DNA of 64,000 nucleotides from Aphrophora alni (lineage: Eukaryota > Arthropoda > Insecta > Hemiptera > Aphrophoridae). Shown one piece after another: positions 48,060-61,539 of the stretch. A program made the translations under genes and the position numbers. The notes beneath the pieces were generated by a model, which did no database searches, had not been told where the DNA came from, and worked only from the letters and a program-made list of their open reading frames with translations. The stretch is taken from assembly GCA_963513935.1 (NCBI GenBank), contig OY740772.1:11502098-11566097 (forward strand), written 5' to 3'. Every line of letters begins with the position of its first letter. The stretch's first letter is position 1.

Positions 48060-48215
48060 GCAATAAAGACCCCCCCTTCCCAGCCCTCGAATACTCTAAT
48101 AGCGTCGGGGTCGGAAGAGAACAATAGTTAGCCAAAAGAGAAAAATGAAAGAGAGGGATCTAACCCAAGACTACATGAAAGGTGTAGATCCAGCAAGGGT
48201 CCTTCGGTTTTCAAC
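48060..48215 (-). repeat. family A repeat, well-preserved minus copy
   Basis: 'agccctcgaatactctaata' and 'gcgtcggggtcggaagagaa', then 'ggatctaacccaagactaca' and 'gatccagcaagggtccttcg'. Confidence 0.75.
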
Positions 48216-48694
48216 ACCCAAACTCACATTGAGGTAGACTGCCAAGTGCTGGAAGACCAAGAAATGTTCTTGTAAATTATTAAGGATTATCTTCAACATA
48301 ACCTCAATATTAAAGATATCTTTCAAAGGGATACATAGTTTGTATTGTGTTCATATTTTTAGAATCAACTGTTTTCGAGACACGAGACATCAATAATAAT
48401 GAACGCCATTTTGAAACGGTTAAGTAAAATATTACAAAATTTTGTGGTATACTGTAAAACATTTTCCAAAATTTTGTATTGATTCCCAATTCTTTCTAGA
48501 GGTATATCTTGCTTATTTTTTAAAAAAAGACGTGGTCGGAAAACTAATTATTTTTAAATTTTGTTTTATATAAAGTAAGATCGTTTACTTATTTTGTCTC
48601 CCAAAATTTGTACCCTACTTACTAGACATTCTAGAAAGAAAACATTACTTTATGCTGAACTGAAAACCGCCAAACTTCGTAATATTTGTCTTAT

Positions 48695-49175
48695 ATTCAG
48701 GATCTACGTTCCAAAACTTCAGGTTATGGTTCGTCAGGCCAAAATGAGTAACAAAATCCCTATCAACATATCTCTTAAAATACTTAGTTTTTCGTATATC
48801 CGCCATTTTACGTTTTTAACTAAAAAAAAAAAAAATGGAAAATAAATTAGATATCTCGTCTAAAAACCAGGACTTTGTTTTGAATTTTTCAAAACGGTAG
48901 TTTAGAATTTATTTTGAAGTTAATGCTATTTGATATATTCGACATTAAAATTTTTAAATGGCCGCCATTTTGAAAACATGCAAAACAAAGTCCTAATTTT
49001 TGGTACATTGATAAAAAGCCACATGAAAAATATGTTTTTTTTTTTTTATAAAAACTACAAAAGAGCGGATAAATGGAAAACTAAGCATTTTAGGACATAC
49101 TATATTCATATGAACTTTTTTACTTATTTTGACAAAGGGACTTATCCTGATCTTTTGAAACACCCTATATACAAA
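48695..49175. mobile_element. TACAGGGTG-type palindromic MITE
   Basis: The left end 'aggatctacgttccaaaact' is mirrored at the right end by 'tcttttgaaacaccctatat'. Inner arms: 'ccaggactttgttttga' against 'caaaacaaagtccta'; 'atccgccatttt' and 'ggccgccattttgaaaac' are internal. The two 83-codon frames inside are read-through of the arms. Confidence 0.7.
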
Positions 49176-49274
49176 TTATAAATTTAAGTTTTTTATAAAA
49201 ATTGTTACAAACATGTGTCTTAAATTAAACTTGTGTTTTAAAGGTTTGCAAATTTTTTAAGAATTATAATATGG

Positions 49275-49395
49275 AGTCCGCGATAGTCTGCCCTCAGAGG
49301 CACCTAAGTAGCTCTACACTTGTCATCATCGAGTCTTTGGTTAGATCCCTCTCTTTCATCTTTCCTGTCAGGTCTCTCTGACCAACTCTTGTATT
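49275..49395 (+). repeat. family A repeat, diverged
   Basis: 'gtagctctacacttgtcatc', 'ggttagatccctctctttca', then 'tctctctgaccaactcttg'. Confidence 0.6.
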
Positions 49396-51780
49396 CAAAG
49401 AGATTCTTCCCAATTGTGACTTTCAACTGATTTACTTACAGTTACTTATAGTGTCAATTCCGATGTAGATACAGCTAGAATAATGACTATAAAGTGTACT
49501 CTCCATCTATCTATGTCTTTAATCATCTTCTTAAGATAATAGATGCTACAGATGAAAGGAAGGATTTGACAACAGTGTACGTCGGGTCCCCCAACGCCCT
49601 TGCCCTTGGTGATGTTATGTTTCAATCTCTTGGTTTTATGCTAAGACGTTGGTAGTGCGTGCAATACGAAGAGGGATGTTTCCAGTATGTTTAACTAAAA
49701 AGGTTTGTGCGCCACATAACTAAGGTTATGTTTCGATTATAGTAGTTTAGAAGATAAAATCTTTACGTTCATATCGATTGGAATTTCCTGTATTGTTGAT
49801 AGCCTTGATTACCAGATAGCCGTGAACATGCATTCGCCAGTATACGGAAATTGAAATAGTCGATTCGTTATTTATTAGTGAATTTCCAATAAAGAAAGTC
49901 TTATGACCCTCCCCCCTCCCCTAGCATCGCGTCGAGACCTACCCATCGGAGTAATTTGCTCGTATTTTATAACCATATACTATAGATAGAGTTCAAAACA
50001 TTAATATCTCTGGTTCTAATTTAGATAGAGACTTGAATCAAACGTAATCTTATAAAAATCGACCCCTTCTATCTACAGAGTGGGTCAAAAATTAGGTACC
50101 ATATTTAAGATGTCTCAGAAATTCTTAAAATATGATTTTTTTCCCCTCAGATTTGTTTTATAAAACGATGTAAAACAATCTCCCCAACATCTACTGTGAA
50201 AAGTATCTTTTTGCCGTTTACTAATAGAATGTAAAACAGGTTATTGTCTTTCTAGAGATCAAAATAAAGCCATTTGTATCTACATCGATGATTTTATCAG
50301 CTGTAACTAGTTACTATGGCAACAATGCCAAACATTTTTAATTTCATTGTTTACTAAACTAACCTCAAAAACGTGTCAATAAATTTTGTAAATAAATAGT
50401 TGTACATACAACGAATGTAACTATCTTTTAGCTCACTTCAAAAGCAATGTGTCAATATTTAATCTATATAAATTTTGCAACTGTAGGAAAAGTCTTCCAC
50501 AATTTGTGCAAAAAGTTCGTTCGTTACCTTCGTTAAATTGCTGGCAATTTTTTATTTCGGGGCAAATAAAGGTGAACTTTACGCATTTATACACAAATAG
50601 CTGTTTTGCTTTTGTAAAGTACAGACATTTAAAAAAAATAAATAAAAATGTAATTATTCTTTATGGATTTATAGTGGTTTAAAGGTGTAATGAAAAAATC
50701 TCTTATCTTTGGGATCAATTAAAGAAGAAACATTACAATTATTTAAAAAAATAATGTTCAAAGATAGATAGAACTCCTCCCAAAGATGCTACAGATTTTT
50801 TTTCGACAATAACCAGTACCTACGTCCTATAACCCCCTAAACATTCGGGCGCAACCACCAGTAGGTATCGGTCCGGATGAAATACATGATCGGACTATGG
50901 AAAGTGACGTCACGTCCCCTACCATTTTTCCACCACTGTACATCACCAATCTGCTTCCATTGTTACCCAATCAATTTTCTACAATGAGAGTTAAAACCTC
51001 AATTTTTTTTTTTTAAATCAACAATAGTCACTTTAGTATTCAGAGTTTTCAATAAATTTAGGAAGTAAGTTAAGTTTAACTTGATAAATAGTTTCGTCGG
51101 ATATGATTGTTAAAGAAACCGGACATTTCAAAATGGCGCCAGCACAAAAAATCGCTTGTCAAGTGCTCTAGGATTTCGTCATGTTTCGTAAGATTTTTAT
51201 TACGTGGCGGTAATATTACGTGGCGTATTTTTATCAGATTTATTATATAATTAAATAAAAAACCTTATCTTGTTAGATTAGAAGCTATCTTAATACGTGA
51301 AATTAGTTGTACAGCTAAAATTAGACATTATAAAATATAGTAGCCTACTCTATGCGTTAAAAAAAGTAAAAAACATTATTTTGTGCTTGTTTCTTTAATT
51401 GCTTAGGTAACAAAACCTAGAAAGTTAGTGCTTATTATTTGTCCAATTAATACATATGTATATCGGCACGTGGTTTAATTTTTTTTCTCCTTCATTTAAG
51501 AATTTTCTGGTATGTTGGAAAAATAGGAAAAATTAGTAACTCATTTTCAGTGAGATAAAGAACTACAGATATAAATGGGATTCGTCATAAACCAAGCAAC
51601 AACACGGTAGAGGGGGAAGCGCTGACACCAAATGTCCCAATCAATATCATCATCAGAAACTATTATAATAAGAGTAGAGAGCTTTACTTATCTGGGTTCT
51701 ATAGTCACTTGAGACAATGACATAGCAGAGGAAATTAAAGCGAGGCTGTTGACTGCAAATATAGGCTGTTAATACAGAAA
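49396..51780. other. unassigned AT-rich DNA
   Basis: No gene recognised. The 77-codon frame at 50449-50682 shows no conserved domain. Confidence 0.45.
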
Positions 51781-51890
51781 GACCCTTAGCCCTTGAGCGT
51801 CAGGGTCGGAAGAGAACGTTGATGTAGAAATAAGCGGTCGAACAAGACTACACGAAAATTATTGATCCAGCTCTGTACCTTGAGATTACC
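51781..51890 (-). repeat. family A repeat running into the minisatellite
   Basis: 'ttgagcgtcagggtcggaag' and 'aacaagactac', then 'gatccagctctgtaccttga' and 'gattaccaagc'. This last stretch corresponds to family A's 'gatccagctagg.cctcggg' plus 'attgccaaacc'. Confidence 0.6.
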
Positions 51891-52745
51891 AAGCTTGTAC
51901 TCTGCGGGGCAACACAGACCTTGGGATGGCCAATTTTGTACTCTGGGGCAACAGATCTTGAGATTGGCAAGTTTGTCCTCTGATGGCAACACTGACCTTG
52001 GGATTACCATACTTGTACTCGGAGGGCAACACACACCTTGGTATTGCCAAGCTTGCACTCTGGAGGCAACACAGACCTTGGGATTACCAAGCTTGTACTC
52101 TGGGGGGCAACACAGACCTTGGGATGGCCAAGTTTGTACTCTGGGGCAACAGATCTTGAGATTGACAAGTTTGTCCTCTGATGGCAACACTGACCTTGGG
52201 ATTACCATACTTGTACTCGGAGGGCAACACACACCTTGGTATTGCCAAGCTTGTACTCTGGGGGCAACACAGACCTTGGGATTACCAAACTTGTACTCTG
52301 GGGCAACACAGACCTTGGGATTACCAAACTTGTACTCCGGGGCAACACAGACCTTGGGATTACCAAACTTGTACTCTGGGGCAACACAGACCTTGGGATT
52401 ACCAAACTTGTACTCTGGGGCAACACAGACCTTGGTATTGCCAAGCTTGTACTCTGGGGGCAACACAGACCTTGGGATTACCAAACTTGTACTCTGGGGC
52501 AACACAGACCTTGGGATTACCAAACTTGTACTCTGGGGCAACACAGACCTTGGGATTACCAAACTTGTACTCTGGGGGCAACACAGACCTTGGGATTACC
52601 AAGCTCGTACTATGGGGGCAACACAGACCTTGGGATGGCCAAGCTTGTACTCTGGGGGAACAGATCTTGGGATTGGCAAGTTTGTCCTCTGAGGGCAACA
52701 CAGACCTTAGGATTCCCGAGCTTGTACTCTGTAAGCAACACAGAC
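51885..52745 (+). repeat. 39-bp minisatellite, about 22 units
   Basis: The unit is 'ggcaacacagaccttgggat' plus 'taccaaacttgtactctgg' (38-41 bp), with higher-order blocks: about 51900-52080 resembles about 52080-52260. Because 39 = 3 x 13, all frames stay open for long stretches on both strands (up to 276 codons). These are not genes: no start context, splice site or codon preference favours any frame. Confidence 0.95.
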
Positions 52746-53309
52746 CTTATAATATAAAAGTGAAAATACGTGTGTATTTAATCAAGTTTTGTCTGGTGAA
52801 GCCTAGTTGTAGGCCTGACATCCATTCTTAGGTTATAGTTTTAGCTTCCAAGTTGTTGTTTTTCACTTTTACGCTCCACTTAATAACTGGAGTTGATTTA
52901 TACTCTCGAAACGTCGTGTGTTAGTTTCTATATACACGATTGCATATAATTTCTAATGATTATATTAACCAGAACTAGAAGTTAAAATCTAGTCTCTAAA
53001 CTAAATTTATTGTTTCTCAAAATGCAGATTCAATAGTTATTTGTTTAAAATAGGAAATTGATTGTGGTGGCGTCGTAACTTGCATTTGACATTTTAATGA
53101 CTGATGTCAAATGATTATATAAAACATATTATTATAATGAATTATGTAAGATAAGAGATTTGAAAGAACTTTTGTTGGCTTAAAATTAGATTTTATGTAA
53201 TTGTTAATATTTAGTAGTTATTGTAAACAAGTTCAAACATTATAGAAGTACTCTTCAACATTTTTTTTCTAGTTTAAAGACGAAAAACTTCTCGGTCATT
53301 ATCGCCCTG

Positions 53310-53415
53310 TAAAAAATTGAAGAAAAGAACAGACCCTTTGGCTAAGAGTGTCAAGGTTGAGAGGAGAGATGAAAGAGCTAGATTGCTACACTGTAGTGAG
53401 CCCCTGAGGGCTCAT
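53310..53415 (-). repeat. family A repeat, diverged
   Basis: 'gaaaagaacagaccctttgg', 'gagatgaaagagctagattg', then 'gagcccctgagggctc'. Confidence 0.5.
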
Positions 53416-55365
53416 CTCGATCAATAAAATGGTTAAGATCGTCCTCGAACCATTTTTATTTTCTAGATTAGTTTGTATTTCGGATCTGTTCAAGAAAAGG
53501 ACCGTCACTTGTAAACAATTTTCTATTGACATAATTAGAACACTTAGAACCTGACCTGACAGAAACGTTGTATTAAGGACAGTATTTTACCAGGAACAGA
53601 AAGAATGTGGAACCCAGTAGAGATTGTTAGATTCCTACTTATGTGAATTCACGTGGAGCCGTAGGAACGAGGATGAAGATCTGTTTGACACCATCTGGAA
53701 GGACATCCATTTATATTAGGCTCCAGAACTATAAAGTGTGTATTCTTATATTATGTATTAAGTTGGAAACCAGTGGTTGGATGCCACTGTTTGAGTGACG
53801 GTCCTCTTCTTAAAAACAGAGCCGTATTTTCGTGTAATTTTCGATGGCTTTAAAGGTGTTTAAATATCTGCGATTGTTCCCATGTGCAGAATTTCGAAGT
53901 CTCCTCAGTGGCTCACATATACAGAGTGAGGCAGGCCACCCGTGCAGTATTTATAGCTGTCTTACAACTTACTTTAACACTTTTTCTTTCTCACTTCCCC
54001 CTAATTTGGCATCACAGAATCTACTAAAATTATTTTCTATTTTGAAAAATACCCCAAAAGGGCCCAATTTGGGGGGTAGGGGTGCTTTTTGAGGAATTTT
54101 CATATTTAAACATGGGTTGTGTGATACATCAATTAAAGGTCTAATTACCCTGAACATTTTGGCGCAAACAAAAGTTAATTATCTTTAACCGTATGTACAG
54201 GGTGTACCAAAACGTTTTGAAATAGGACTTTAAAATAAAGTACCGTGTTACAATACCTACAATACGGAAGAGCACCAGATTTTTTCCCAAGCTTATTATT
54301 GAGCTATTCAATAAGGAAACGTGTGGTAGGGGCATTTATCACTGGATTTTGTCAATTTTAAAAATGCTGAAACTTGAAGAATACAAAAAACCTTAAAACT
54401 CAAAATTCTTAAATAGCAACTTAAAAAAAAATTATATCAAATAAAAGTTCTATTCAAAACGAACATTTTTTGTATTTGATCTTTTTTTCTATCTCTTACT
54501 ATTTTAAAATGACAGCCGAAAAACTTAATTACGTATGTCAGTTCACAAAATGTAACAAATTATTTTTAAATGATATTAAATCAAACATTTTCCTACAATG
54601 TGTAATTAGCTTCATAGCTCTGAATGTCCTCTGAACTAGCCATAAAGTGAAGTAGCCTTTCTAGTGGAAGGTAAGATTATGTAGTATATGGTTTGTAGTA
54701 ACCAAAACGCCACAAAAACACATATACAATAGGTCCTACCTTATACATTTTTTTCAAGATATACACAAATTTTGTGATGTAGTTGTGAATAATAGTTGGT
54801 AAAAAAATTTATCAATTTCAAAAATTTGTATTTGAAAAAAAAAACACATTTTTATAAAAAAGTAAAAAATAGCTCAGAAGTTAGGCCTAAATAAGTTGAG
54901 AATGTATGTGCCAGCTGCATCTATAAATTCTAAAGTGTTCTTTTTATTGTTACAATTACATTGTAAACTATATTCATTAAGTAAGAGTGCTTTTGTATCT
55001 CAGATCTAGATGTCTCGCAAAACGTGTCAGCTATTTTCTTCTTTGTCAGCACAATCAGATATCCTGCAGGGACAGTCAGGGGAAAGTGACAAAAAACAAA
55101 GATAGTAGATTGGACACACGTGTAGAGGAAATACAAATCACGTGTCAATGGTTAGGACGAAGGGGTGGAAACAAGGGGTGTGCTTGTTCCCACGCTCCTT
55201 ACTGTAGTCCAGGTACTAGACGGTTTTAGGGGAACAGAATCGGAGGAATTTAAAAAAAAAACAGCGATTATTTGTTCCTTGTTTTAGCTTTTGGCTTAAT
55301 TGATATCGCCATTTATTGCAGTGTTTCACTGTTTTAATTTTTGTTGACTTTATCAAATTGGCAAA
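53416..55365. other. unassigned AT-rich DNA
   Basis: 'atgtacagggtgtaccaaaa' at about 54192 marks another TACAGGGTG terminus. Short frames at 53844 and 54987 are not recognised. No exon called. Confidence 0.4.
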
Positions 55366-55369
55366 GATA

Positions 55370-56140
55370 GCAATGGAATTAAACCGGGTTCTGCCGAAAG
55401 ATCCGTTTAATTTGAGCAAGCTTTTATCTTTTTAATCAAATATCCCTTAAATTTTAGTCTTCTTTTATCTCCTTACGAATAACAGTCATTAAATGTGTGT
55501 CTCTTTCCAAAAGAGTGATTCTTATACCCCAAAACTGTCTTGGAATTTGAATTGCTTTTTATACCTTTACTCAAACGAGAAAAATTAAATTTTTGTCGGC
55601 TTGAACTGTAAATACATATTGACTTTTATATCTTTGGCCGAAAGAGAAATCGATGTTGAGATAATTTTATATCTTTGGTAAAAAAAATATATATATATAT
55701 ATTTAATTTGAGCCGGATTTTATCTCTTTTGAAAACTCCATACAATTGTATCAGGCTTTGATCTCTCTAACCATAAGTCCTCGGAATTTGATCCACCACA
55801 TATCCCTTTAACCAAAACTCCATAGAATTTGAGCTGGCTTTTCTTCGTAAGTTGTATGGATTTTTATCGGGCTATGGTTTCTTTAACCAATAAACCCATG
55901 GAATTAGAGCCTGTTTTTATTCTTTTAGTAGAAAACTATACGTAATTTTATCAGGCTGTTTTATCTCTTTAACCTTCATACATTCAGGCTGTTTTATACA
56001 TTCATAACATTTGGGCCAATTTGGACTTATTTGTCCCACAGAGCTGTGTAATTTGAACAGTTTTTGTTTCATTGACCAAAAACTATATGTAATTTGAGTC
56101 GGCATTTATGACTTTAACTTCATGGAATGTAAACTGACAT
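55370..56140 (+). repeat. eroded tandem repeat, ~50-60 bp units
   Basis: 'aatttgagc.ggcttttatc' followed by 'tctttaacca.aaactcca' recurs at least ten times in decayed form (for example 55404, 55702, 55818, 56084). The spacing is irregular and the divergence high, as expected for an old array. Confidence 0.6.
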
Positions 56141-56870
56141 CACTTTTACCGTAGGAGGTCTCGACTTTGGTGAAATTCTTTGTCAATTTACTTATTTAAT
56201 TAGAAACCGATTTTATCTTTTAAATCATGAAAAAAATTACTTCAAAATTTGGTAATAATCTGTCAAATGCAACACCCATATCAGGTTATATTATTCGTTG
56301 ACTACGATTGTCACTAAAAATAAAATGTCAGCAAATTTCAAAATGGTGGCCGTTTAAATATTTAATCCGTAGTTGTACGTCCAGTGTTTACGTCTATAAT
56401 GTTCCGTTTGGCGATCTGTTATCCAACCCAAGAGAGCGGTAGTCCCAGTTATATTACGTGTTTTGCATCACAAACACCACCCAATACACTTTCCTCAGTT
56501 GTCTGGGAGGAAAACAATCGAACCTATAGATAAGATAATTAAAAACCTATTCTAATTAATTAAATATGGTTATATTTGTACTTCCAAGAAATTTGTTATC
56601 CTAATTGTAAATTTAATATTACCTAGTCGGTACGAGAACATGGACACGACGCGAATTTAAATCCCGTTTTTGTATGTCTCGTTTGTCGACGCAGTCTGGA
56701 GAAAGTTTGTGATTGGCACAAGGGAAGCAATCCTACGTCTTATTTAGGTAGTCTATCTTAAATATGTTTCTTTCAAACGCGGCGTTCAGGCGTTCAAGGT
56801 TTATTTTTATTTTTTAATCCCGACAACTACCGGACGATTATTGTTGGTGACTAATAGTTTAGGTTGGCGA

Positions 56871-56898
56871 GTGTGTGTGTGAGAGAGAGAGAGAGCGA

Positions 56899-56955
<57 letters not shown>
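56871..56955 (+). repeat. (GT)n(GA)n microsatellite
   Basis: A GT run passing into an interrupted GA run of about 75 bp. Confidence 0.95.
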
Positions 56956-56958
<3 letters not shown>

Positions 56959-56989
56959 TGCAATTTTTATGCACAATTTAGCCTATTTC

Positions 56990-57168
56990 CAAGGGCGTAC
57001 CCAGGATCAAAACTAGGGGGGGGGGGCAAGCCATGGTCATTCAATATACAATTGAATTTATTTTTTCAAGAATTTTATTAAATTCCAGCAACAAAATGTA
57101 TAATAAAGATTAATTTTTTTGCTTCCGGGGGGGCAGCTGCCCCCCTGCCCCTCGCTGGGTAAGCCCAT
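56990..57168. mobile_element. complete MITE, GGGCGTACCC ends, 9-bp TSD
   Basis: GCCTATTTC is duplicated directly at 56981-56989 and 57169-57177. Ends: left AAGGGCGTACCCAGGA; right, mirrored, CTGGGTAAGCCCAT. Internal G-run and C-run flank 'agcaacaaaatgtataataa'. The truncated relative is at 11264-11413. Confidence 0.8.
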
Positions 57169-57214
57169 GCCTATTTCAATAATCAATGAATAGGAAAAAA
57201 AAAGTTTGCTTGAT

Positions 57215-57415
57215 AATTTTAGTGAATATGGGTTTGGCATTCCCAAAGGTACTAGGTGGAGCTACACATTTTTACATGTAGTTTTGGGTTAGATCTCTCT
57301 CATCCTTCCTCAGGTCTCTCTTGACCAACTCTTGTTCTTTTCCGACTCTGACGCTATTAGTGTATTCGAAGGTTAGGAGTCTAATTTTATGGTTATGTTT
57401 GGTGTTTTTAGAAAA
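57215..57415 (+). repeat. family A repeat
   Basis: 'ttttagtgaatatgggtttg' and 'gcattcccaaaggtactagg', then 'ctcttgaccaactcttgttc' and 'gtgtattcgaagg'. Confidence 0.65.
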
Positions 57416-57509
57416 AAAGTTCTCAGTCTAATTTACAAAACCAAATGTTTCCTTTCCTCCTCAGAACAAAAGCCCTTTTGAATTTCCCTTATTAAGTCTT
57501 AGGTCATCC

Positions 57510-57750
57510 TACCCTCAGGGGCTGACTACTGACTACAGGTTTGGCAATCCCGAGGTACTCTCTCCGAATCTACATCTTTCTTCATCTAGTCTTTGCTTAG
57601 ATCCTTCTCTTTTATCTCTCTTGACCTACTTTTGTTCTCTTCTGACTCTAACGTTATTGGTGTATTCGAGATCTAGGAGTCTATTTTATGGTATTTCTTC
57701 TTTTTTTTTATTTTAAGAAATGACCGATAAGTTTTCGCCTACAATAAGGG
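57510..57750 (+). repeat. family A repeat, second copy in close tandem
   Basis: 'accctcaggggctgactact', 'tttggcaatcccgaggtact', then 'gtgtattcgagatctagg' and 'gaccgataagttttcgcct'. Confidence 0.65.
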
Positions 57751-60700
57751 GAAAAAACCTATTTTCTAGACCTAATCCAAAGCATCCATCAAAAAGTTCA
57801 AATCCATTATTTTGGAACAGATAATCTACAAAGATATAGGCATAACAATGTTCAAATACACCAAAAATAAAACCCTCCTATAAATGCTTTGACATTTTGA
57901 AATGGCGCCTTGACTATATTGGGAAATGAACCCCTCCTCATATTTCCCCTCCTCCCCCACCACTCTGTCTCCAGTGACGTCCATATTGTTATTCCAATGC
58001 CACATTCAGTCAAGTTGTGTTCATTGTAAGTTGTGTGATAGTGTTGTGTCGACATGGGGCGTGCAATACGGTTGGTATACATTTAGTGTTTTTGTGTTGT
58101 GTATATCTAGTGTCGGATCTTATAGAGAAAACACAATTCAATATTTGTTCCTGTAAGTTCTTATTCAAAGAAAGTTCATGCTTTTAAATTCAGACTAACG
58201 ATTAACATTTATTGAATTATGTTTTCTAATCCTGTAAATGCTTTTTGCATTCTAACAATACTAAATTTAGAATTAATATTTTTGTCTCATTTTGTTCTCA
58301 AATTTTCAGTTTTAATTTTTTGTATATTTTGAAGTTTAGACGTAAATTCTGTTAGGTTATAAATACAAAAAATAATAGCCTATATATTTTAGGTTAAAAC
58401 TTTCTTCACCTTCTTGAATTGACAATTTTTCTACCTGATTTGTTTTCTAGGGCTATTTTTTAATTTTATTTACAACTTTTTTTAATCCAATTTGTTTAGC
58501 GGAAATTTTTAATTTAATTTTATAATCTAAACTCACAGATTTGATTTTTTTGTAAATCTGTAAGGTGGCTTTGGTTTGGTTAAGTTTTAACTATAAAAAG
58601 TAGGTATTTGTCTTGTACATTTTAGGCTTAAGTTTTTATAAACAGTTTAGAAGAATTTGTTTTCTCTAATTGTAGATATTTTTTTCTATTTGTAGTTTTT
58701 CTTCTTTTTGAAACTCGTTTTTAATGTTTTTCGTTTTTGTTTTAAGAAATACAGTGAACATGTAAAGGTAGGATTATATAAAATAGAAATTTTTGACGTA
58801 TTTTGGGTTTTTTTTTAATTCACTAAAAATCTCATTCTTTAATTTTAAAGGATCATTTTTCTCTAATCGTGGAGTCTATTTCATTGAAATTCGGAACAGT
58901 TGTTCCAAGTGAAAGTTACAAATGGGTTTGAAAATTATAAAATATCTACAATCAATTTAAAAATTGTGATAGTTTAAAGTGGGCAGTCAAATTTGTCTTG
59001 TAGGATCCATTTCATTGGGCTATATTAGGTATTTGAAAATGGTCACATGTCACATTATTGTATGTGTGTGAGAGAAAGTTTTATTATTTCTGAATCTATG
59101 TTTTATTTTGTTCTACATAACCTATCATTTTATACAATATTCATTCTTATTTAACAATTATTCTCTACATTAAACTAAACGATTCTAGACTGGGGACAGA
59201 AATTTGTTTTACTGTCTTTTGTGTTTATTTTATTAATTTTTTTTAAGGTGGAAAATATTTGTCGTCATCACCTGATGGTTTATCGATCTCGGCCAGTTAT
59301 GAGCTATTAGGTTAGCTAAGTTAAAAACCGTTTCTAACGTCCATTTTGAAACTTAACGACCATTTTTTAAATCATGTAATAGAAACACACAGTCTTACTA
59401 AAATAGCAATTACTAGAGCTGCTTTTTTTTCTAATTTGAGGTTAAGTTTTTAACCATATTGTTTTTTATTATTAATTTATATTTTTTAACGTTAGAATAT
59501 TAATTTTCTTTGTGCACCATTGAATGGAGATTTCAAATCCGCACAAAATGATGTATGTAAGATGTATAGGTAAAAGTTTAACACCAAAAACGATTTTTTT
59601 TTTTTTTTATTTGAAATTTACAATCTTTTTTAGAATCATATAGTTTATGTAGCGTACTAAATTTTACTAAAATTTTAATTATTTAAGGTATTATTGTTGA
59701 TTTTGTCCTTATTATGATGTTATGTTTGTTTTTTGTTAGTAATAACTCTCTTATTTTTAATTTTATAAAACACTTTTGGGCATCATTGATTACAGAGACG
59801 TCTGCACAAAATGAGCTATTGTGCGCCCCGTTAGAACGCACTAGTAAAGAATTATAGGCTACCCGAAAAACGATTATGGAAAATTGAAAATCTGATACTT
59901 TTCTTAAATTTGGTCGATTTTCTAAACAACAAACTTGTCCAATGATTTGTTTGATCGAGCCTACTTAACGAGCAAAATATGTTGCAAAATTCTCCACTGC
60001 GCGGGATCAATGCCCATTTCGTACCCTGGAAAGTCGCCATAACAAGAATTAGCAATTCGTTATAAGGTAAAAGTATGAATGAAATAAACTATTCAGAAGA
60101 ATAAATCAAGATTTCTTTATACGGGAATCACGTGGTACTTACTAGTAGACGCAGCGTTTTCCTCTTTCTTAAAATGGATATAGGATTGTGTTGGGCCACG
60201 CATGCGCGTCAATGAAAGCCTACTAAGTAACACCATAAAACAACTTTACATTATGTAGGTTTTATCCGTATAACGCAATTCTCAAAGCTCGTATTATGTA
60301 ATGTTTCTGATAAATTTGAGTGGATCTTTGACTACCCTAAACCTCAACCTATACTAGTGTTATCGTAGATAGATTGTTAATTTTTAATATAAACACATCA
60401 TCATTAAACAGATTCGTGTGGGTGTTTCGCTACGATTCGCCGAACTTCATCACACTTGGCGATAAAGAAGTTGACATTTTAAAGCTTTCTGGTTGTGTGT
60501 AGGGTTTTGTAATTTTTAAATCCTCTGAGGATGACGTACCTGGTTCGAAACTATTACTAACGTGTAGCGTGAATTGGATTAAATAATAATTCCGTCATCG
60601 CAATATTTGTAGGATTAATAGCATCATGAATCTAATAGGCTACTATTAAACGAGCATTTTTGTATGTTTGTGAAATTTGTATTTTTAAAACGGGTCGAAG

Positions 60701-60780
60701 AATTTTGTTTGAAATGATGTGAATCAACCGTTTTCAGAAACAGAAAAACTCATTTAGGTGGGGGGGGGGTAACCACAACG
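57751..60780. other. unassigned AT-rich DNA
   Basis: No gene recognised. At about 57910-58160 two opposing 76-codon frames overlap in a GC-richer patch with a 'cctgtaagttc' donor-like site, but no domain or acceptor supports an exon. CTGAGGATGACG..GGTTCGAAAC at about 60524-60551 is a weak hammerhead-like match. Confidence 0.4.
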
Positions 60781-60784
60781 TTAA

Positions 60785-60905
60785 ATTAAAAAATCTTTCT
60801 AACCTAAGACTAAATGGAAAATGTGTAGATCCAGCTATAGAAAGATGAAAGAGAGGGATCTAAACCAATACTAAATGAAGAAAGGTGTAGATCCAGTTAA
60901 ATACC
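60785..60905 (-). repeat. family A repeat, partly duplicated
   Basis: 'gtgtagatccagct' occurs twice (about 60821 and 60884), separated by 'agatgaaagagagggatcta'. Confidence 0.6.
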
Positions 60906-61539
60906 TCTTAATTCTTACATCCCTGTAAAATGTTGTTCATAAAGGGTTGGTATACAGTGTACAAAATATGTAAAAAAAAAAAAAACCATTAAAGGATTGG
61001 ATTTTACTTTCGTTTACGAATTGTGAAAGGAAATTAATAGAAATATTGAAAATCAAACACTACTGAATTATTCTCGATGAATATGAAATAAGAGCTACAC
61101 TAAAATAAAAACATAATTTTCTACTCAAAAGATCAAATAATTGAAAACTTAAAACAAGTTCCTCTTAATTGCATCCTATCAAATTTGAGTCCCCCTAAAT
61201 TAAATACATTTTACCTTGAACTTTCTAAAACATCAAATATTTCTTGAAGCTACCTGTAGCTTTGTTTCAAGGGACAACAAATCATTTTTCGTGGAAAAGT
61301 AGGCCAGTGAAAACCTAATATTACTGACCCACTTCCTTAACCCCCAAAGGCGCAAACTTTTGAAATAGAGTTATCTGTGATAACATCCTTAACCCTCCGG
61401 CAATATAACACTTTGCTTATGTAGGTCAAACTGTCATCTAGTAGCTGATTGTATTATCTGTGATTGATGATAGACCCTGTGTTAAGTCATCCACGTGGAT
61501 ATTTACTGTTATTGAAGGGATAGAACAAACTCGAACACA
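60906..61539. other. unassigned AT-rich DNA
   Basis: Nothing recognisable seen. Confidence 0.4.

Noticed and set aside
51786..52831. Long overlapping open frames on both strands (up to 276 codons) with 13-residue repeats
   Set aside because: The 39-bp minisatellite period is a multiple of three and stop-poor in several frames, so every frame looks like a repeat protein. No start context, splice signal or single favoured frame.
60524..60565. Possible further hammerhead at CTGAGGATGACG..TTCGAAAC
   Set aside because: Stem II pairs only two or three bases, no NUH site fits, and flanking strands do not pair.
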